Origin: a bacterium
Lineage (GTDB): Bacteria > Armatimonadota > UBA5829
Assembly (NCBI GenBank): GCA_021373255.1
Contig: JAJFTD010000200.1
Location: 1-41,949 of the forward strand
Reading direction: 5' to 3'
DNA length: 41,949 nt
The position numbers and the translations under genes were made by a program. How positions within the stretch are numbered: position 1 is the stretch's first letter; every line of letters starts with the position of its first letter. The notes under the pieces are model-generated. The model did no database searches and had not been told where the DNA came from. It saw only the letters and a program-made list of their open reading frames with translations. Shown one piece after another: positions 1 to 6,125 of the stretch.

Positions 1-141
1 CTTTTTTTTGGTTTCTTCGACCCAGTCTATGCCTATTCTACGTGAGCGCGGAGCAGTAATCATGTATTCCGCAATCATCTGATAGGCTTCGGTCACCTTG
101 CCGCCCACAAGGAGTTCGATTGCTTTCGATTTAGTTTCGAA
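1..141. repeat. Left copy of 141-bp terminal direct repeat
   Basis: Bases 1-141 are identical to 41809-41949. An exact overlap of this size, with an open reading frame continuing through it, indicates a circular or circularly permuted molecule written with a redundant end. The length equals a k-mer size commonly used by de Bruijn assemblers, so it is more likely an assembly overlap than a biological terminal repeat. Confidence 0.95.
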
Positions 142-153
142 TAGGATATCCAT
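1..153 (-). CDS. N-terminal part of MuF-cysteine-motif protein (continues at window end)
   Basis: On the minus strand an ATG at 153-151 opens a frame (MDILFETKSKAIELL...) that runs off the left end and continues in the gene at 41311-41949. On the closed circle the gene covers complement(41311-41808 joined to 1-153), 216 aa. This ATG is preferred over the internal GTG (window position 108, equal to 41916) because it adds 15 sensible residues and has a purine-rich AAAGAG stretch upstream. It lies 51 bp downstream of the repressor stop, so the two are probably co-transcribed leftward. Confidence 0.75.
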   Translation of the reverse strand, partial: MDILFETKSKAIELLVGGKVTEAYQMIAEYMITAPRSRRIGIDWVEETKKK

Positions 154-173
154 AATGGCTCTTTGGTCAAGGC

Positions 174-197
174 AACCTGAAACTGCTCGGCTCTCAG
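174..197 (-). repeat. Intergenic leader element, copy 1
   Basis: This 24-nt stretch matches 40538-40561 at 22 of 24 positions. Both copies lie on the minus-strand operon between the end of one gene and the start of the next, about 20-25 nt before the downstream ATG. Both are followed by an AGAGCCA stretch just before the start codon. It may be a conserved translational or RNA-processing leader, or simply the scar of a duplicated gene border. Confidence 0.55.
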
Positions 198-204
198 CTT
201 GTTT

Positions 205-600
205 TTAGTTCTGAAACTTCTTAGCGTATTTCTCCCGGATTCGCTCAAGCTCTTTTTCCATCTCGGTCTGGACCATCTCCTTGGCTTTGCCTTGTAGATT
301 TTGTGGCATATCACGGAAAAGAACCTGGCCAGCCGCTTTGACGGGATCGGATTCTTGCCAATCTGGCGGGATAGGAAAACCAACCACTTTAAGGCATTCG
401 ATTGCCTCATCGCGCGGAAATGCTTGTAGCAACGAATATGCTTTCTCTTTGTAAAGTGGAACGGAACCACTCATCCATTCGATTATGGTTGTATGACTTG
501 GCTCTCCACCTGCCTTAAAGTGGGCCCCGCGTGGAGTCAACCCATGACGTTTTAATAAATCAGTGATGCATTTTCCCCATTCGGGATTAATTCTCGCCAT
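205..600 (-). CDS. Cro/CI-type phage repressor
   Basis: A 131-aa protein whose residues about 8-62 form a helix-turn-helix of the lambda-repressor/XRE type (ITDLLKRHGLTPRGA, then THTTIIEWMSG in the recognition region). The C-terminal half is charged and probably helical (EMEKELERIREKYAK), with no LexA-like self-cleavage domain. It starts at the ATG ending at base 600, with an AAGG stretch before it. It is transcribed divergently from 764-961 across a region holding several copies of a TTTACACC half-site, which it or the Cro-like gene presumably binds. Lacking an autoprotease domain, it may be inactivated by the ImmA-like protease at 40558-41061. The fold is seen; the repressor role is inferred from position. 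Confidence 0.75.
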   Translation of the reverse strand: MARINPEWGKCITDLLKRHGLTPRGAHFKAGGEPSHTTIIEWMSGSVPLYKEKAYSLLQAFPRDEAIECLKVVGFPIPPDWQESDPVKAAGQVLFRDMPQNLQGKAKEMVQTEMEKELERIREKYAKKFQN

Positions 601-620
601 ATGTACCTTGCGTGAAGAAC

Positions 621-751
621 TTTACACCAGTATACACCAGTTCCTCGCACTCCTTTATTTGCTCCTGAAAAATCTTAGAAAAATCTTGTGTAAAGCACTT
701 GACACCACGCTATTTACATGGAATAATAAGGTGTAAACAACTTTACACCTT
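621..751. promoter_or_regulatory. Lytic/lysogenic operator region, TTTACACC half-sites
   Basis: Repeated half-sites of consensus TTTACACC are found at 621-628, 631-638 (TATACACC), 687-694 and 699-706 (imperfect inverted pair, 4-nt spacer), and 730-737 with 742-749 (perfect inverted pair; arms extend to 728-751, 10 bp each, spacer CAAC). They flank the rightward promoter at 699-727 and cover the region where a leftward promoter should start (TATACT on the minus strand near 631-636). This is the expected multi-operator switch between divergent repressor and Cro-like genes. Confidence 0.7.
699..727 (+). promoter_or_regulatory. Rightward early promoter (PR-like)
   Basis: TTGACA at 699-704, exactly 17 nt, then AATAAT at 722-727: a sigma70-type promoter with a perfect -35 and 5/6 -10. 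The -35 overlaps an operator half-site and a perfect inverted repeat lies just downstream at 728-751, so a bound dimer would block initiation. It would drive the early genes from 764. Confidence 0.7.
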
Positions 752-763
752 TGGTAGAACTAC

Positions 764-961
764 ATGCGAAAACAAACAACAATCGAAGATCGGCGGCTGA
801 TCCGCAAGGTCAACACCAGACTGGTGAAAGGTATGACCTGGCCTCAGATAGCTATTGATCTTGGCTATGGAAATAACTGGAAACAGCTTTACAACAGACT
901 GTATGCCAAAACAATCCAAATGCCAGACAAGACATTGCGACCGATTGACCAGGCCGCCTAA
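764..961 (+). CDS. Small Cro-like helix-turn-helix protein
   Basis: A basic 65-aa protein, the first gene of the rightward early transcript. Residues about 20-45 (LVKGMTWPQIAIDLGYGNNW, KQLYNRL) read as a helix-turn-helix. It faces the repressor across the operator region, the position of Cro in lambdoid phages. The start lacks a clear Shine-Dalgarno sequence and lies about 15 nt past the last operator, so translation may depend on a very short leader. Assignment as Cro is by position and size. Confidence 0.6.
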   Translation: MRKQTTIEDRRLIRKVNTRLVKGMTWPQIAIDLGYGNNWKQLYNRLYAKTIQMPDKTLRPIDQAA

Positions 962-1090
962 AGCACAAAACAGCCCGGCGGCTTAGCCCCCGAGCTGATA
1001 ATACGCAATCCGTTGTATCTGTATAACATTAAACACTAAAACTTAGACAAAGTCTACTGTTACAATTACCGGGATTTTGGAGGGGAAGCT

Positions 1091-1309
1091 ATGAGCCAGG
1101 AACCAAAAGTTTATATCAAGCCACTGCGTTATGACCTGAACGCGATTGCCATAGTGCTCTGCGTGAGCCGGGAAACAGCTCGTCAAATTGCAAACCGTGA
1201 GGGCTGGAGGAAATATCGCGATACTGATATGCGGCGCGTCTATTATCGCCCACAGGATATAGAGTCATATGTCGAAAACTGGTTTAAGCTAACCGAGGGT
1301 GCGGCATGA
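1091..1309 (+). CDS. Small winged-helix/excisionase-like DNA-binding protein
   Basis: 72 aa, preceded by a strong GGAGG site. The sequence AIAIVLCVSRETARQIANREGW followed by YYRPQDIESYV is the layout of MerR/excisionase-type helix-turn-helix proteins: a recognition helix, then a short wing and tail. It could be an excisionase or an early transcription regulator. It lies 3.3 kb across the junction from the integrase, so a general regulator is about as likely. Its stop overlaps the start of the next gene (ATGA), indicating translational coupling. Confidence 0.6.
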   Translation: MSQEPKVYIKPLRYDLNAIAIVLCVSRETARQIANREGWRKYRDTDMRRVYYRPQDIESYVENWFKLTEGAA

Positions 1310-1515
1310 ACCGAGCGCAGTTTGATCACTTCGAGCAGAAGAATCGATGGCTCACAGGCAACGGCACAACCGATGTAGAGCCGGTATGGCGATGGGTGCA
1401 GGAGACGAACGCTACGCCCACTGCAGTTGACGATAAGCTATTCGCGCTCCTCGATGGTGAGGCAGCGTTGATAGAAACAAACTGCGTGCCTGGATTTGTG
1501 GGCGCGGAGTATTGA
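1306..1515 (+). CDS. Hypothetical early protein, coupled to upstream regulator
   Basis: 69 aa, starting within the stop of the previous gene (ATGA overlap). No recognised domain. It is tryptophan-rich and acidic (NRWLTGNG, VEPVWRWVQE, DKLFALLDGEAAL). The overlap and the absence of better alternatives support it as a real early gene of unknown role. Confidence 0.5.
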   Translation: MNRAQFDHFEQKNRWLTGNGTTDVEPVWRWVQETNATPTAVDDKLFALLDGEAALIETNCVPGFVGAEY

Positions 1516-1516
1516 C

Positions 1517-1672
1517 TTGAACAAGCGACTCGAATGGGGGTGGTTCCATTGGGCTAGACGAAACAATTTGAATTTGATTTTGGCTAAGCAATTAGAAAAG
1601 CTCTTTGGCACATTCCGGCTGTTGAGTGTCGGAACGGGGGCGAATAGCCCCCTGCAATTATACGAACATTGA
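1517..1672 (+). CDS. Possible 51-aa basic early protein (TTG start)
   Basis: A 52-codon frame begins with TTG one base after the previous stop and reads NKRLEWGWFHWARRNNL and then NLILAKQLEKLFG. The tight spacing and amphipathic, basic composition make it plausible, but the start codon is weak and there is no independent Shine-Dalgarno site. A G-rich hairpin (six GC pairs around GAATA, near 1635-1652) lies inside its 3' end. Alternatively this is the first part of the non-coding region that follows. Confidence 0.3.
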   Translation: MNKRLEWGWFHWARRNNLNLILAKQLEKLFGTFRLLSVGTGANSPLQLYEH

Positions 1673-1922
1673 AAACAACAAACCAGGCTGACCTCTGGGC
1701 AAAAGAACTCAATCATTTCTGAGGGCGGGGTGGCAGCCGGGAGAGACCGGCAGAACATTGACAATTGGGTTTGAGTCCAGGGCAGTAAATTCGTAAAGGT
1801 CGATTGCGATGACTGTGAGACGGCGCGTTTGAGGTGTCAACCCTGTGAAAAGGTGGCGCGGATAGCAGGGCGGGCTAGGCTGCAATGATTTGGCAGACCA
1901 CAGTTACTGGACTCATATAGTT
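1673..1922. other. Non-coding stretch between early genes and folded RNAs
   Basis: No frame here looks like a protein. Short GC-rich inverted repeats occur, for example GCCGG-GAGAGA-CCGGC near 1737-1752, and a sequence reminiscent of a T-loop (GGGTTTGAGTCC near 1767-1778) without a good flanking stem. Together with 1923-2137 it makes about 460 bases of mainly RNA-like sequence. I see no promoter strong enough to call. Confidence 0.35.
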
Positions 1923-2054
1923 TCCGTGGTCGGTGTAGCTCAATGGGCAGAGCGGCCGCACCGAGGGTGTCAGAGCTAAGTGTTGATGCATGCGGACACA
2001 GCTAGGCAGGCCAGCCGAAATCGTGCAGGTTCGAGTCCTGCCACCGATCACGGA
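1923..2054 (+). ncRNA. tRNA-like RNA with extended stem and oversized central insert
   Basis: The ends pair over 13 bp (1923-1935 with 2042-2054, one G-T wobble), of which the inner 7 bp (1929-1935 with 2042-2048) would be the acceptor stem. Then follow TA, a D-arm (GCTC 1938-1941, loop AATGGGCA, GAGC 1950-1953), and on the 3' side a perfect T-arm (GCAGG 2025-2029, loop TTCGAGT, CCTGC 2037-2041). Between them lie 71 nt instead of the roughly 22 that an anticodon arm and short variable loop need. This insert contains its own hairpin (AGCT..GTGT pairing with ACAC-AGCT). No clear anticodon arm and no encoded CCA were found. It could be a degenerate or interrupted tRNA or a tRNA mimic. Confidence 0.6.
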
Positions 2055-2062
2055 GTTAAATT

Positions 2063-2137
2063 TGCCGGAGGGTGTCCTGCATCTCCATCCATAAAAGCAG
2101 GCGGGTTGCATCCTCCCGTCCTTTCCGCCCTCCGGCA
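2063..2137 (+). ncRNA. tRNA-sized three-way-junction RNA
   Basis: A perfect 10-bp stem (2063-2072 with 2128-2137) encloses two hairpins: CCTGC/GCAGG (2076-2080 with 2097-2101) and CGGG/CCCG (2102-2105 with 2115-2118). Total length is about 75 nt. It begins 8 nt after the previous tRNA-like element, so both could come from one transcript. The second hairpin vaguely resembles a T-arm (GGTTGCATCC) but the geometry is not that of a standard tRNA and no D-arm is present. It could be a decayed tRNA or an unrelated structured leader of the gene at 2190. Confidence 0.4.
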
Positions 2138-2189
2138 GGTTTGAATAGCGGTCATGGGTAGGGGTCGCGACAACAATAGGGAGACGGTA

Positions 2190-2543
2190 ATGATAGAGAT
2201 TAAAAACAGATGGAATGGCAGCATTATTTACACGGGCGAACACACTGATATTCGCGAGGCAGTAAAAGCTGCTGTTAAGAGCGGCAGCAACCTGAGCGGC
2301 AGCAACCTAGATTTTTCAGCTTGGCCTCTGTGTTGTGGGTCGTGCGATGTCGCGGTAGATGTTATGATCGCAAGGCAACTAGCATATCATTTTTGTCGAC
2401 TCGAATGCGATGACCCCGAGTATATCGCAGCCCGAAATGCGCTAGTGGAATTTGCGAACAAGAGCCACCTGATAAAAATACACTCCATGCCCCTACTGGA
2501 GAAAATGGAGGAGAGGAATGCGAATAGTGATGAGACAGAATGA
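2190..2543 (+). CDS. Pentapeptide-repeat-type phage early protein
   Basis: 117 aa beginning MIEIKNRWNGSIIYTGEH, with a GGAGA site before the ATG at 2190; an upstream in-frame ATG (2154) lies too close to the RNA element and has no site. The N-terminus and the IREAVKAAVKSGSNLSGSNL segment match a family of short phage proteins that normally carry many pentapeptide repeats. Here only two repeat units remain. The C-terminal part (DFSAWPL, IARQLAYHFCRLECDDPE) is the usual tail of that family. Function is unknown. The 3' end overlaps the next gene by 26 nt. Confidence 0.65.
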   Translation: MIEIKNRWNGSIIYTGEHTDIREAVKAAVKSGSNLSGSNLDFSAWPLCCGSCDVAVDVMIARQLAYHFCRLECDDPEYIAARNALVEFANKSHLIKIHSMPLLEKMEERNANSDETE

Positions 2544-2898
2544 TCTGACGAGGCACACGTGCTCGGACTGCGGCCTCCAAATCATTGGGGATTATGCATG
2601 CGAAGTGCGAAACGGTGTCACACTCTATTTTCATCCGTACCGCTGCAGCAATTACGACTATGTTAGAGACTCAGGAGGCGAAATATGCGGAGAGATTACA
2701 AAAAATTGCTCTGGCGAATCGTTATCATCGCCACGCTCTTGTTTATCGCGTATAACCTGCGCGATGAGGGTGCGGTCATGGATCGATGCAGTCAACGAGG
2801 CACTGTTTCGACTGGTGAAATGGATGGCAGAGCAGGTTATGCAAACGATGTTTACGGCGTCGAAACCGGTCTGGCCGGATCGGAAAGCAGATGATTAA
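2518..2898 (+). CDS. Hypothetical early protein with cysteine pairs
   Basis: 126 aa starting at an ATG with a good GGAGGAGAGG site inside the end of the previous gene. The N-terminal half has CSDCG (residues about 15-19) plus later cysteines and a histidine, suggesting a small metal-binding domain. The C-terminal part (WIDAVNEALFRLVKWMAEQVMQT) is an amphipathic helix. The middle (SGESLSSPRSCLSR) is low in complexity and overlaps a second frame with its own strong ribosome site at 2685. The long frame may therefore represent a short zinc protein plus a separate 44-aa peptide starting at 2764. Confidence 0.5.
   Translation: MRIVMRQNDLTRHTCSDCGLQIIGDYACEVRNGVTLYFHPYRCSNYDYVRDSGGEICGEITKNCSGESLSSPRSCLSRITCAMRVRSWIDAVNEALFRLVKWMAEQVMQTMFTASKPVWPDRKADD
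2685..2894 (+). CDS. Possible small single-pass membrane protein, overlapping frame
   Basis: An ATG at 2685 is preceded by AGGAGG at ideal spacing and opens a 69-aa frame. Its start, KKLLWRIVIIATLLFIAYNL, is a clear transmembrane helix with positive residues on the N-side, followed by a soluble tail. It lies in another frame within 2518-2898, so only one of the two may be genuine over this interval. The excellent ribosome site and membrane segment favour at least its first 30 residues being translated. Confidence 0.45.
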   Translation: MRRDYKKLLWRIVIIATLLFIAYNLRDEGAVMDRCSQRGTVSTGEMDGRAGYANDVYGVETGLAGSESR

Positions 2899-3070
2899 TA
2901 TGATAGATATGACAAAATCGCCTTGGTGGATAGTAAATCGCACGTTGGACGATGAGGATAACCAACATGGGGTTACGATATTTGAAGCGAAACATATCTT
3001 GCGCGATGATAACTGTACCGTGATTGATGCTGGGAAAGAACCCGAAACAGCGACGGAGCCGACCCGGTGA
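2891..3070 (+). CDS. Hypothetical 59-aa early protein
   Basis: A 60-codon frame begins at the ATG at 2891, overlapping the TAA of the preceding gene (ATGATTAA). It reads MINMIDMTKSPWWIVNRT and ends ETATEPTR. Overlap with the upstream stop and a GGAAAG stretch before it suggest coupled translation. No domain recognised. Confidence 0.5.
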   Translation: MINMIDMTKSPWWIVNRTLDDEDNQHGVTIFEAKHILRDDNCTVIDAGKEPETATEPTR

Positions 3071-3126
3071 AGATCGGCTCTGTCAGATGAATGAAAACAA
3101 TACAACTTACTGGAGAATTATAACAG

Positions 3127-4029
3127 ATGAATGAAAACGACGCAACTACAGATGTAAAGCAAGAGCCGTTTGGATTTGTGACAAATGGATATCTGCTCGA
3201 AGACGATGGTCGGTGTCCACTCTGCGGAACCGATCTTGAGCCGTCGCAATGCGGTGACTGGCTTACTATGGGCAATCTGGTAAAACACAGGTGTTTGAAT
3301 CCTGATTGTCCATATCTGAATGATGAGAATGTGCGCAATGTGGTCAATGCTCTTATCAACAATGGAGCGGCTCCTCTGGAGGCAGCTAAACTCACTCGTG
3401 ACTACACGATTTCGGACCCGAAAGGGTTTCACATCCACGACCGTGAATCGGCGGGCTGGCTGCTCAAGAAGCTCGCGAAGATCGACGGCCGGGAGAACGA
3501 TATCAACGCCGAGGTAGATGCACGGAAAGCTGAGTTGCAGGCCGAAATAACCGCCTTGGAAGAGCGCAGGACTGAGATGATTGCACCGTATGAGCGCGAC
3601 CGTATTTATCTCACCACACGCTATGGCGGCGAACTGGAGGAATGGACAAAAGCCGAACTCAAGGGCAACAAGAGCAAGAGTATCAAGCTCTCATACGGTG
3701 ATGTCGGTACAAAGAAATCACGGGCGGCCAATGTGGTTGACAGTGAACTCGACACGTTGGTTATGGCGGAATCTCTCGACAATCCTGACGACCCGGAACA
3801 GGTTTTCGTCAATCGCAAGGCGACTATCTACAAAGACGCCTTTTTCAAGTGGCTCTCCGAGCACCCGGATCACGAGCGCGTACGCGTGGATGAGGATGGA
3901 ACTATTAATCTGCTTGCAGACGATTCGTTCCTGGCTGATGGTGATGAGCCTGAAGTCATAGCTCACATTGCTCCGGCTAAGGACGAGTTCTACATCAAGC
4001 CCGCAATGCCGGTCAAGGGGGTGGCGTAA
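3127..4029 (+). CDS. Mu Gam-like DNA-end protecting protein with N-terminal zinc ribbon
   Basis: 300 aa. Residues about 105-235 match the Mu Gam/host-nuclease-inhibitor family: a long helical hairpin (INAEVDARKAELQAEITAL), then the family core ending in SIKLSYGDVGTKKS. Gam proteins bind double-stranded DNA ends and block RecBCD/AddAB exonucleases, protecting replicating phage DNA. The first about 65 residues are an unusual addition with C30-x2-C33, C56 and C61, ending NPDCPYL. A very similar ribbon heads the ssDNA-binding protein at 4986. It is first in a tightly packed operon running to 5687; its stop overlaps the next start. Gam identity is fairly confident; the role of the zinc ribbon is unknown. 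Confidence 0.8.
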   Translation: MNENDATTDVKQEPFGFVTNGYLLEDDGRCPLCGTDLEPSQCGDWLTMGNLVKHRCLNPDCPYLNDENVRNVVNALINNGAAPLEAAKLTRDYTISDPKGFHIHDRESAGWLLKKLAKIDGRENDINAEVDARKAELQAEITALEERRTEMIAPYERDRIYLTTRYGGELEEWTKAELKGNKSKSIKLSYGDVGTKKSRAANVVDSELDTLVMAESLDNPDDPEQVFVNRKATIYKDAFFKWLSEHPDHERVRVDEDGTINLLADDSFLADGDEPEVIAHIAPAKDEFYIKPAMPVKGVA

Positions 4030-4496
4030 TGGATGATTTCTTCAAAAAGCTGTCTTCCTGCGTCAAGCAGATGCGTGCTGAGAGCACATGCCCGGTATGT
4101 GGCAAACCGCGTGAAGGGGTTCGGAGGGCATTAGGCAGTCGCGTGGTGAGTGCATATGATGAAACCGGCTCATCATCCGAGCAGTGCATCGGCGGATATC
4201 CTGAGAGCTATGAATCCGCCGGACTTTGTCTTTGTGAGCGTGTTTACTTCTATCGTGCATCAGATCGACGCAAAATCGAACATCCGGCACAAGGCGGCAT
4301 TATCACAGGCATTCATGTCGAGGATGGAAAAAGCATTATTGCTCTCGACCTGATTATTGAAGCTAATAAACCAGCGCAGCGCTTTACCGCTGCAGACTTT
4401 GATGAGCCTGTCAAAGTGCAAATACTGGCACCGGATCAGCATCCCGAAACGGTGACATTTAAGTGGACCCCATCACAACTTAAGGAGGTGGCGTAA
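4029..4496 (+). CDS. Zinc-motif hypothetical protein of the recombination operon
   Basis: 155 aa, starting in the stop of the Gam-like gene. It carries CPVCGKP near residues 21-27 and further cysteines (CLCERVYFY near 67-75), consistent with a rubredoxin-like or ribbon zinc site. The C-terminal half is probably beta-rich (GIITGIHVEDGKSIIALDLIIE). No family recognised. Sandwiched between DNA-end protection and ssDNA-binding genes, it is likely a DNA-metabolism accessory protein. Confidence 0.6.
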   Translation: MDDFFKKLSSCVKQMRAESTCPVCGKPREGVRRALGSRVVSAYDETGSSSEQCIGGYPESYESAGLCLCERVYFYRASDRRKIEHPAQGGIITGIHVEDGKSIIALDLIIEANKPAQRFTAADFDEPVKVQILAPDQHPETVTFKWTPSQLKEVA

Positions 4497-4703
4497 TTGA
4501 GCAATCTGACCAATATGCTTCAGCGCGAAATCACCAAGCTCGAAGTTCGCATTATGAACAAGAAACAGCGGCTTGAGCAGGACCAAGTATCTCTGGAAGT
4601 CCTTGAGGCTGATCTTGTCCTATGGAGAAACAAGCTCAAAGAGCTTGAAGCAGATGAGGCCAATCGTGCGGCCAGAATCTCGGGCGAGCCAGAGGTCGTG
4701 TGA
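4497..4703 (+). CDS. Short coiled-coil protein (TTG start)
   Basis: 68 aa. TTG start directly after the previous stop, with a perfect AAGGAGG eight bases upstream, which decides the start. Nearly the whole protein is a predicted coiled coil (REITKLEVRIMNKKQRLEQD, then LEADLVLWRNKLKELEADEA). It probably oligomerises or acts as an adaptor for its operon partners; no specific function can be given. Confidence 0.65.
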   Translation: MSNLTNMLQREITKLEVRIMNKKQRLEQDQVSLEVLEADLVLWRNKLKELEADEANRAARISGEPEVV

Positions 4704-5002
4704 TGATCATCACAGCGGTAGGTCCAAAACGAATCGAACGCACAGCCGATCCGGAGCGCATTATCCGCAGCGATGAGGTGTTGTCAGCCTACACGATTGA
4801 ACAGATCGATGCTACTCACTGGCTGGTGAGTCATCCAGGCGACAATGAGCGCAAATACATTGTCGACACTGATTTGATGGAGTGTTCCTGCATGGACTTC
4901 CTGTGCCGGATGGACCACGAGGAGAAGCTGTGCAAACACCTGATAGCTGTCCAGCGGCACATACGACTGATGGGAGGGCTGATCGATGGCCGTCCGGCTT
5001 GA
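4700..5002 (+). CDS. SWIM zinc-finger protein
   Basis: 100 aa, overlapping the previous gene by four bases. Residues C62-x-C64 and C78-x-H80 (ECSCMDFLC, KLCKHLIAV) form the CxCxnCxH signature of SWIM zinc fingers, which bind DNA or proteins and occur in recombination-associated factors, Swi2/Snf2 helicases and transposases. The rest is a small beta-rich domain that commonly precedes the motif. In this operon it may assist recombination or loading of the ssDNA-binding protein. Its end overlaps the next gene by 17 nt. Confidence 0.75.
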   Translation: MMIITAVGPKRIERTADPERIIRSDEVLSAYTIEQIDATHWLVSHPGDNERKYIVDTDLMECSCMDFLCRMDHEEKLCKHLIAVQRHIRLMGGLIDGRPA

Positions 5003-5687
5003 GACTCTGCAGTTTGGCTATGCCGAGCTGCTCACGACTGCTAGTGCTAGACCCTGTCCGCACTGCGGACAGCCTATGCAACACTTTTACGACGATGAGT
5101 CGGGGTGTAAATACGCCCAATGTCAGAATCCAGAATGCGAATATCTCAGACAGCGAAGTCCACTAATGGACAGATTAAAAGAGATCAGAAAAGGAGCTAT
5201 GAACATGCCGGTAGTTACAGCAAAAGAACAAGAGTTTGAATTGATTCCAGAGGGAAAGTACCTCTTCCAGGTCACGGACATCGAGGCCGACAAGGGGGAA
5301 TACGGTCCGTTTGTCAAGGTAAAGTGCGAGATCGTCAAGCCGGAAGAAGTTGAGGGCGTCGAAACAAAGGGCAAATGGATAAGCGTAATGGCCTCTCTGA
5401 CCATCTCCGCAGGTGATAAACCCTCCAAGCTATATCAGTTGACCTCCGCTGCGTTCGGTCGCGAGATAGACTGTGCCAGGGGGGAGAAAGTCGATACCGA
5501 TGACCTGCAAGGGCGCCGATTTTATGGCCTCGTGGGACACGTTGATAAAGGTGAAAAAGGGACATTCGCCAATATCCTCAATTACAAGGCCGACAAAAAG
5601 CAGGATGTTATGCCGGTCGGCGGCGGTGAGTTCGAGGTAGGCGAAAGCAAGAATAAAGATGATGACGATCCATTCGAGGATGAATAG
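4986..5687 (+). CDS. Phage single-stranded DNA-binding protein with optional zinc-ribbon N-terminus
   Basis: 233 aa from the ATG at 4986. Residues about 75-200 look like an OB-fold domain (FELIPEGKYLFQVTDIEAD..KVKCEIV). The protein ends with an acidic tail DDDDPFEDE, the hallmark of SSB-type proteins that recruit partners through their tips. Residues 24-54 form a zinc ribbon (CPHC, C46, NPECEYL) matching the one at the start of the Gam-like protein. An internal AAAAGGAG site eight bases before the ATG at 5205 could produce a shorter, ribbon-less SSB. Followed by a terminator-like hairpin. SSB role is inferred from the tail, fold pattern and context. Confidence 0.7.
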   Translation: MAVRLETLQFGYAELLTTASARPCPHCGQPMQHFYDDESGCKYAQCQNPECEYLRQRSPLMDRLKEIRKGAMNMPVVTAKEQEFELIPEGKYLFQVTDIEADKGEYGPFVKVKCEIVKPEEVEGVETKGKWISVMASLTISAGDKPSKLYQLTSAAFGREIDCARGEKVDTDDLQGRRFYGLVGHVDKGEKGTFANILNYKADKKQDVMPVGGGEFEVGESKNKDDDDPFEDE

Positions 5688-5701
5688 GGTCAGCGGGGTG
5701 A

Positions 5702-5731
5702 GGCCCGGCTAATTTGGCCGGGCCATTATTT
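5702..5731 (+). terminator. Terminator-like hairpin after ssDNA-binding gene
   Basis: Perfect 8-bp GC-rich stem (GGCCCGGC at 5702-5709, GCCGGGCC at 5717-5724), 7-nt loop, then ATTATTT. The U-tract is interrupted, so it may be a partial terminator or an mRNA-stabilising hairpin within the early transcript. Confidence 0.6.
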
Positions 5732-5758
5732 GCACCACGAAGCGGGGGAGCATAAACG

Positions 5759-6121
5759 ATGAGCGAATTTGAGTCACCAAAAGAACGCAGAGAGCGCCTG
5801 CGCAGGGAAGCACAACAGAGAATGGCCAAAATCTATCAACGGAAGTTTCCAGTAGGCACACCTGTCGAAGTATTGAGCAGCCCTTCCGGTCCGGCATTCA
5901 GAGATTTTATTGATAGTTATGGCCGCAAAGGAAAAAAAGTAGTAAATCCAGATAATATTTATTTTCTCCGCGGTAGGTCCGGGCAGGTAAAAGGTCTGGT
6001 CTTTGTGCCCCATGTCGGTTTGTGTATTACAGTCGAGATGAACGCATGCGTCAGTAAACTCAACGGTATCAGGCAAGTAACATTCAAGCCGGACCAGCTC
6101 CGAGTGGCGAGAGAGGACTAA
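5759..6121 (+). CDS. Hypothetical basic early protein
   Basis: 120 aa. Begins with a highly charged helix (SPKERRERLRREAQQRMAKIY) followed by a beta-rich domain (GTPVEVLSS, IYFLRGRSGQVKGLVFVP). It could be a small nucleic-acid-binding protein, but no family is recognised. First gene after the hairpin at 5702; four bases before the next gene. Confidence 0.55.
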   Translation: MSEFESPKERRERLRREAQQRMAKIYQRKFPVGTPVEVLSSPSGPAFRDFIDSYGRKGKKVVNPDNIYFLRGRSGQVKGLVFVPHVGLCITVEMNACVSKLNGIRQVTFKPDQLRVARED

Positions 6122-6125
6122 AACT

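Noticed and set aside
1923-2054. tmRNA or tRNA-Sec
   Set aside because: The insert is far too short for tmRNA and lacks a tag frame. The D-arm is a normal 4-bp stem, unlike tRNA-Sec.
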